DNA of 64,000 nt, taken from the NCBI GenBank assembly GCA_040954595.2, contig CM082582.2, positions 806,001 to 870,000 on the forward strand, given 5' to 3'. Positions 59,263 through 64,000 of this stretch are shown piece by piece. Within the stretch, counting starts at the first letter, position 1; every line of letters begins with the position of its first letter. Under the pieces are notes generated by a model. The model was not told where the DNA came from. It was given only the letters and a program-made list of their open reading frames with translations, and did no database searches. The position numbers and the translations under genes were made by a program. Origin of the DNA: Balanoglossus misakiensis. Its lineage: Eukaryota > Hemichordata.

Positions 59263-59270
59263 CTTTTATA
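59263..59270 (-). promoter_or_regulatory. TATA box for the small secreted gene
   Basis: TATAAAAG on minus, about 52 bp upstream of the ATG at 59211; a start site near 59237 would leave a short leader. The GTG-started upward extension of the frame is not needed. Confidence 0.5.
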
Positions 59271-59742
59271 AGGCAGCTGGGAGGTGGTAAATCCATTGTG
59301 ATCACCATGCTATTAGTAGCCCAAGCAGTCAAAATTTGCGAAAAATATATAAATATGGAAAAAATATATCAATGGGATCAATAGTTATTAAGCACTTTTT
59401 AAAAACAAATGACACCGTAAGATCAATTATCTTGTTTTCCGCGACAAGTTTCAACATGGTATGTCAGCGCTACCAGTGAATAATATTATTAGAAACTATG
59501 ACAGCTGTAACCGTGCGATTAATGATTTCATCAATTTTAATCATATACTTGTGAATATTTGCGCGGGTGCTGGTTTAATAAACTGTGTTGATATATAGGT
59601 GGAAGACTGTTTAGTTTTCCAGTCAATTATGTGATGTATTACGCCTGACGCTTAAATGATTTGGTCCAGGGAGAATAACCGCGTTTGGCCGGTCAAGCGA
59701 ACCCTGGATCTTGCAGGCTCTGCCCACTTTCCAATCAACAAC

Positions 59743-59800
59743 CATTGAGCATGCGCAGTTGATACTTCACATTGTAAACAAGATGGCGTCGCTGTATATG
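59743..59800 (+). promoter_or_regulatory. NRF1-like and YY1-like motifs at the right arm's inner edge
   Basis: GAGCATGCGCAGT (NRF1-like) at about 59748 and AAGATGGCG (YY1 core) at about 59781, 33 bp apart, the arrangement seen in TATA-less housekeeping promoters. No exon with a known product was found next to it. Confidence 0.35.
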
Positions 59801-62800
59801 CTTCTGGACCGCTGTCGCCCGACTATGTCGGCAAAGAAGAGACGAATTTAACCAAGCAACGCCATATCGGAAGATAGAATGATCGCGAGATGAAACCGGG
59901 ATATCCAACGATTTGGCAGCCATGTTGATTGATTGGTAAGTCGCCGAAGTAACTATTTGCCATTGATTTGTTTACCAGAAACGGTTTGCCTTTGGAACAC
60001 ATTTGACCTCACCGAAATTGATTTCAGAGTTTTTTCCCAAGAACTAATGACGTTCGTTTTCACCTTTCTGTCCCGAAGTTGCAAACGTGTTGTCTCTGAG
60101 AAAATAAATGTGATTTGTACCCGCGATAATCATAGTTCGGATTTCAACCCACAACATCAACGCCAGCCATTCACCAACATGTGCCAGATAATGTTTATCA
60201 GTCATATTTTCTCAGTCTGAATTTACAAAAGACTAATTGTATATTATGCACATTGCAATTTTAATATGTAACACGTTTGACCTGAGTGGGAGAATGGATT
60301 GAAGGGACACAAGATTTTGTAGCCACTTATATTTTGACACTGTTTATATAAATGTTGAGCTGGCATATTTGTTCCCTTATGATGTAGTGTACCTGTTGCA
60401 TTGAAATGAAGCTGTAATATTAAAGTGCAATTTAGTCCTTTGGTTTACTGGGAAAATGAGGTCAATAAATGACAGGTTTATTTAGATATATGATATATTT
60501 CTCACAAGCACTTATGCATATGTATGAGATACTTATTTATTTTTAATTTATGTATTTATTTTTAATTTATTTTGTATGTTCAGGTAATCATATGGATTTG
60601 TATGGAATCACATACACATTAATTAAAGACTATCATATCACAGAAGTCGAGCCTCCACATGTGTAAGGTAACCATTTAGGTTTCATGACTAAGTTTGTTT
60701 AAGAATTCATAAAGCACGAATTCTACCTAATGAATGAATTTTCTTAGAATTTCACAACTGTGACAGGGTTTGCAGTTATGCGAAAAAGTGTTATTATTCA
60801 CATACGAAACTTTTCGTATACATTTTTCTGATGGCAATGCATTTAACTTTGAACAAATATTGACGTCAGTTAGTAGTGCTATTTTGTCAGTGAAATTGCT
60901 TCATCATCATCCCTCCAACCAAAGTTGAAACTGAGTTGCAAATATTGCACAGCTTGAAATCATAAAATGTCGCAAAATTGAACCAACCATTCGGTCAACG
61001 ATTATGTTCTTACAGCTATTATTAGAAGCAGACAGTCTCAGGGAACAAGATACATGGGCCTGATTTGCAAACTGAGTTGGAACTAACCTTGCCTGCCCAT
61101 GGATGCGCCAATTCAGTGAATCTTATCGTATTAAAAATGAATATGGAGAACTATTCTCTGTGTTGTGATTGTTAGCCTACATGTATACATATGTACCTTG
61201 AGTGATTCCACTTTCTTCAGTGTCCTGTGAATTCAGTTGCCATAACTTGCGCTTCACACAGCGCATACATGTAGGTCTAATCAATTGGGCAACTGGGTCT
61301 TACAATATTATCTGATGCCTCTTACTGGCCGAAGGACCACAAGTTGCATTTTCACATCGCATATAAATAGAAAACCCATTAATTTCTACTGTATGATTTT
61401 ATTGACGATTCAATAGTTTCATGACTGTTAGTGTTAATTACAATACCTAAATTCCCAAATGAAAGCATGCTGTCAGTTTTCATGTGATTGATATTAATTT
61501 TACAATTTCAAAATATGCTTAGCTCTGAATGATTATGAACATATCAAACTTCATGTTAAATAAACTGTCTTGATATTGTATACATTAAGGCCTACTACCA
61601 GTGTCACAACATTGATTTCCTGCATTTTTGCTCATGCCTTCTGACCAGTCAGTTGCCTCTGTATGTGTGTATGTAGTATGTATGGATGTATGTATGTCTG
61701 TCCACATCAAAAACTTGAAAACCCCTTCGCGTATCCCCTTGATATTTGGTGTGTAGATGTAGGCCAGCCTGTAAATAGGATTTTGTTCATATTAAGAAGG
61801 TTGAAGTATTTTCATGATTGGTTTTATTTGATTACTCCAGAAACATACAATACAGAGTCTGTGTGGTAAGTCTTGATATTGGGTTTTTAGATGCAGGCAC
61901 GCCTGTTCAAATGAAATATGCTAATTACCTGGAGCAATGTGAAATTGATCAAAACTCAGAAACTCAACAACTGGTCAGATTGCTTTGAACATTTGTATGC
62001 ATGTAGCTTATGTCACGCCTGATATACTTTCAGCTAATATCGTGAATTGTATCTAGAATTTAGTATGCTATTTCCTATAGGTAATCTTTGTTAGTATTGT
62101 TTAAATTGTGGCAAAATTTGTAATTTTTGGGAAATATAATTTTGTCATTTTTGGTCAAAAATCATTTTCTCTGAAACTCCATGTCAGGTCAGGTTGCATT
62201 TAAATTTTGGTTTGCTTGTTCCATGAGGTAACCCAAGTAATGTTGTATATCATTTTGGTGAAATTTGCATATTTGTGGTCTTGAGGCAATTTTTGCAATT
62301 TGTATTCTTTGAAACCGCATGTCAAATTGCTTTCAATTTTGGTAGGCATGTTCCTTGTGGTGATTGAAGTGAGATATTGTTGGATTTGTTGATATCTGAA
62401 TTTTTGTGGTTGAGGCAGTTTTTGTCATTGTTGAAGAAATGTTGTTTTCACTGAAAATACTCCGATTCCTGTGAAATTGTATTAGGTTACCTGGTAGGTC
62501 ATATCTGCTTGGCAATGTCACAGCGGTGTACACACCTATTTTTGTGTAATCCAAAGTGTGTAATAAGCTAGCAAATATTTACTAGTAAATCATGTATGTT
62601 CTACTTCTTACAAGGTTGAAGTATGTTGATGTCTGGGTTAAATGGGATTCTTCAGAAACATACAATACAGAGTCTGTGGTACAGTTCATGGTCACATTCA
62701 GAATTACCTAGTCTATATCCAGCCGTGTTCTGTCCGCTTTGCTTCCAAAAGTATCGTCTAGTGTCATGCATGCCACTTGCCCAATAATCTGACACCCCTT

Positions 62801-64000
62801 GCTGGGAAATTTGATGTAACAAGTATCCCTTAGTGAAATTATTAACATAAATTGAACAATGTTGATTTGGCGTAAGATTATAGTGAAGGCAGGGCTTATT
62901 ACATTGAAAATGCTATCCAGCCTTAATTACACATTATGAATATCCTTTGTCCAATCATTGGAAAAACAATGTACTTGCATAGCACTTTGAAGGTGAATCG
63001 CAAGTGGTCACTTTAATTACATTACCTCAAGCAGTCTTTTACATGTAGCTATAATAAGACAAACATTCCCGGTGTAATTAACATCACTGTTGTTATTAGT
63101 ATCTATCTCCGATAAGTATCAAGTCTGCCTTATGTTATTTTAAGTCAATTGTCAGGTTCATGTACATATTTTACAACTTATCTATCTTGTCAAAAACTTT
63201 CGCATGTACCTAATTCTAGGCTTACCAGTAGGGTTATAGATACAGTGTATTATATTAACATGCATTAATATGAAACTAAATGTTGATGGTTAATTAAAGA
63301 CCCCCTTGAGCTATGGTAACCTCATTAAATATGTGCATATCTTATTCTAGTGGATGTGGTAACCTGGACATGGACAACTCTGGGGTCAAAATCTTTTGAC
63401 AAACTTTTGGGTGATCTTGGGTAAACTTTGACCTACATTCCTATATCTTGGCATCCGGCACAGATACATCCTTGACACTTGGAGTTATGGAACTATGTAA
63501 TGGAATATTATGTCTTGCCTCATTAATTATGTACATACCTAATGCCAGCCTAACCAATAGGGCTGGAAGTCTGCCTTTTTTTGGACATGATACATTTGAG
63601 ATCAACATTTTTCTACAGCAGCCAGCCTTCTCTTAAAAAGAATGGACAATATAAAGGCTTTGCTGGTATACTGAACTTTGGACTCCCTCCCTGAGACTGT
63701 GTGCCAATGACGGGATAGCCTACTCAGCGTTGGGTAGATCCTAAGAAGGCCTCAGCCAGGCATCAGATACAAAAAGCGGAAATCCAAGCTTTAATGGTGG
63801 GTTACATCGTTAACTTCCCTGCAGAGCTGATTTCTCAGACTGTGAGCCAATGACGGGTAAAGCCCCTAGGTAGGGGCCACCTAAGACAGGCCGGTCATGC
63901 TTTAGTCACAAAGAAGGGCAAGTTCAGTCATACCATAACTTTGTCTGCTGTATATGCTTCATAATGATTGCATGGTATTTTGAGAATACATTGTCTTAAG

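Larger units (their letters stand above)
47403..64000. repeat. Very long inverted repeat: left arm 47403-53422, right arm 59743-64000
   Basis: Paired landmarks: 47403 with 64000; 47510-47890 with 63510-63900; 48240-48550 with 62870-63180; 50220-50330 with 62580-62690; 50500-50720 with 62200-62430; 51000-51060 with 61930-61990; 51950-52720 with 60680-61400; 52740-52900 with 60500-60650; 53250-53422 with 59743-59915. Sequence identity is high but not complete. The right arm is cut by the window edge, so the true length is unknown. The left arm is longer mainly through the 48737-50223 insertion and microsatellite growth at 51170-51270. Confidence 0.9.

Overview
This is animal nuclear DNA. Coding sequence comes in short exons with GT/AG junctions, base composition is AT-rich, and most of the window is repeats: LINEs, MITEs, a tRNA-derived SINE, satellites and microsatellites. 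The one clear host gene encodes a transmembrane pentraxin/HYR/sushi/ephrin-receptor-like/EGF protein. That architecture, with the repeat families, suggests a marine invertebrate, perhaps a deuterostome (hemichordate, echinoderm or cephalochordate). This is inference; the sequence alone does not fix the species.

Layout. 1-2280 holds copies of a repeat family that recurs inverted at 42.0-45.8 kb. 2.9-23.3 kb contains three copies (A on minus, B on plus, C mostly on minus) of a small multi-exon gene for a replication protein A (RPA)-like OB-fold protein, arranged as nested inverted repeats. In copies B and C, exon 2 lies antisense to the rest of the gene. Copy A runs into a GC-rich, Arg/Ser/Pro-rich open frame. 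Downstream of copy B is a ~308-bp tandem array in which a 1.77-kb block carrying a 5'-truncated LINE has been duplicated. 15.4-19.6 kb is the low-complexity spacer of this inverted repeat. 24.2-32.7 kb is the transmembrane receptor-like gene on plus, at least 14 exons, with its 5' end not visible and a stop codon in one frame-preserving exon. 34.4-38.6 kb has a foldback element, a polypurine tract and a dead LINE fragment. 38.6-42.0 kb is an 86/82-bp satellite of about 40 units. 42.0-43.6 kb is an older repeat split by a Helentron-like (HINE-like) insertion, and the copy at 700-1140 preserves the uninterrupted sequence. 47.4-53.4 kb and 59.7-64.0 kb are the two arms of a very long inverted repeat that continues past the window; one arm carries an extra 1.5-kb long-TIR element. 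The 6.3-kb loop between the arms is largely unique and holds a small TATA-driven secreted-protein gene whose third exon is a pentraxin C-terminal fragment with a stop codon.

The window is therefore one intact-looking membrane/extracellular-matrix-type gene, one small secreted candidate, and a mobile, palindrome-rich landscape in which an RPA-like gene family has been copied, inverted and scrambled. No bacterial, CRISPR or defence-island features are present.
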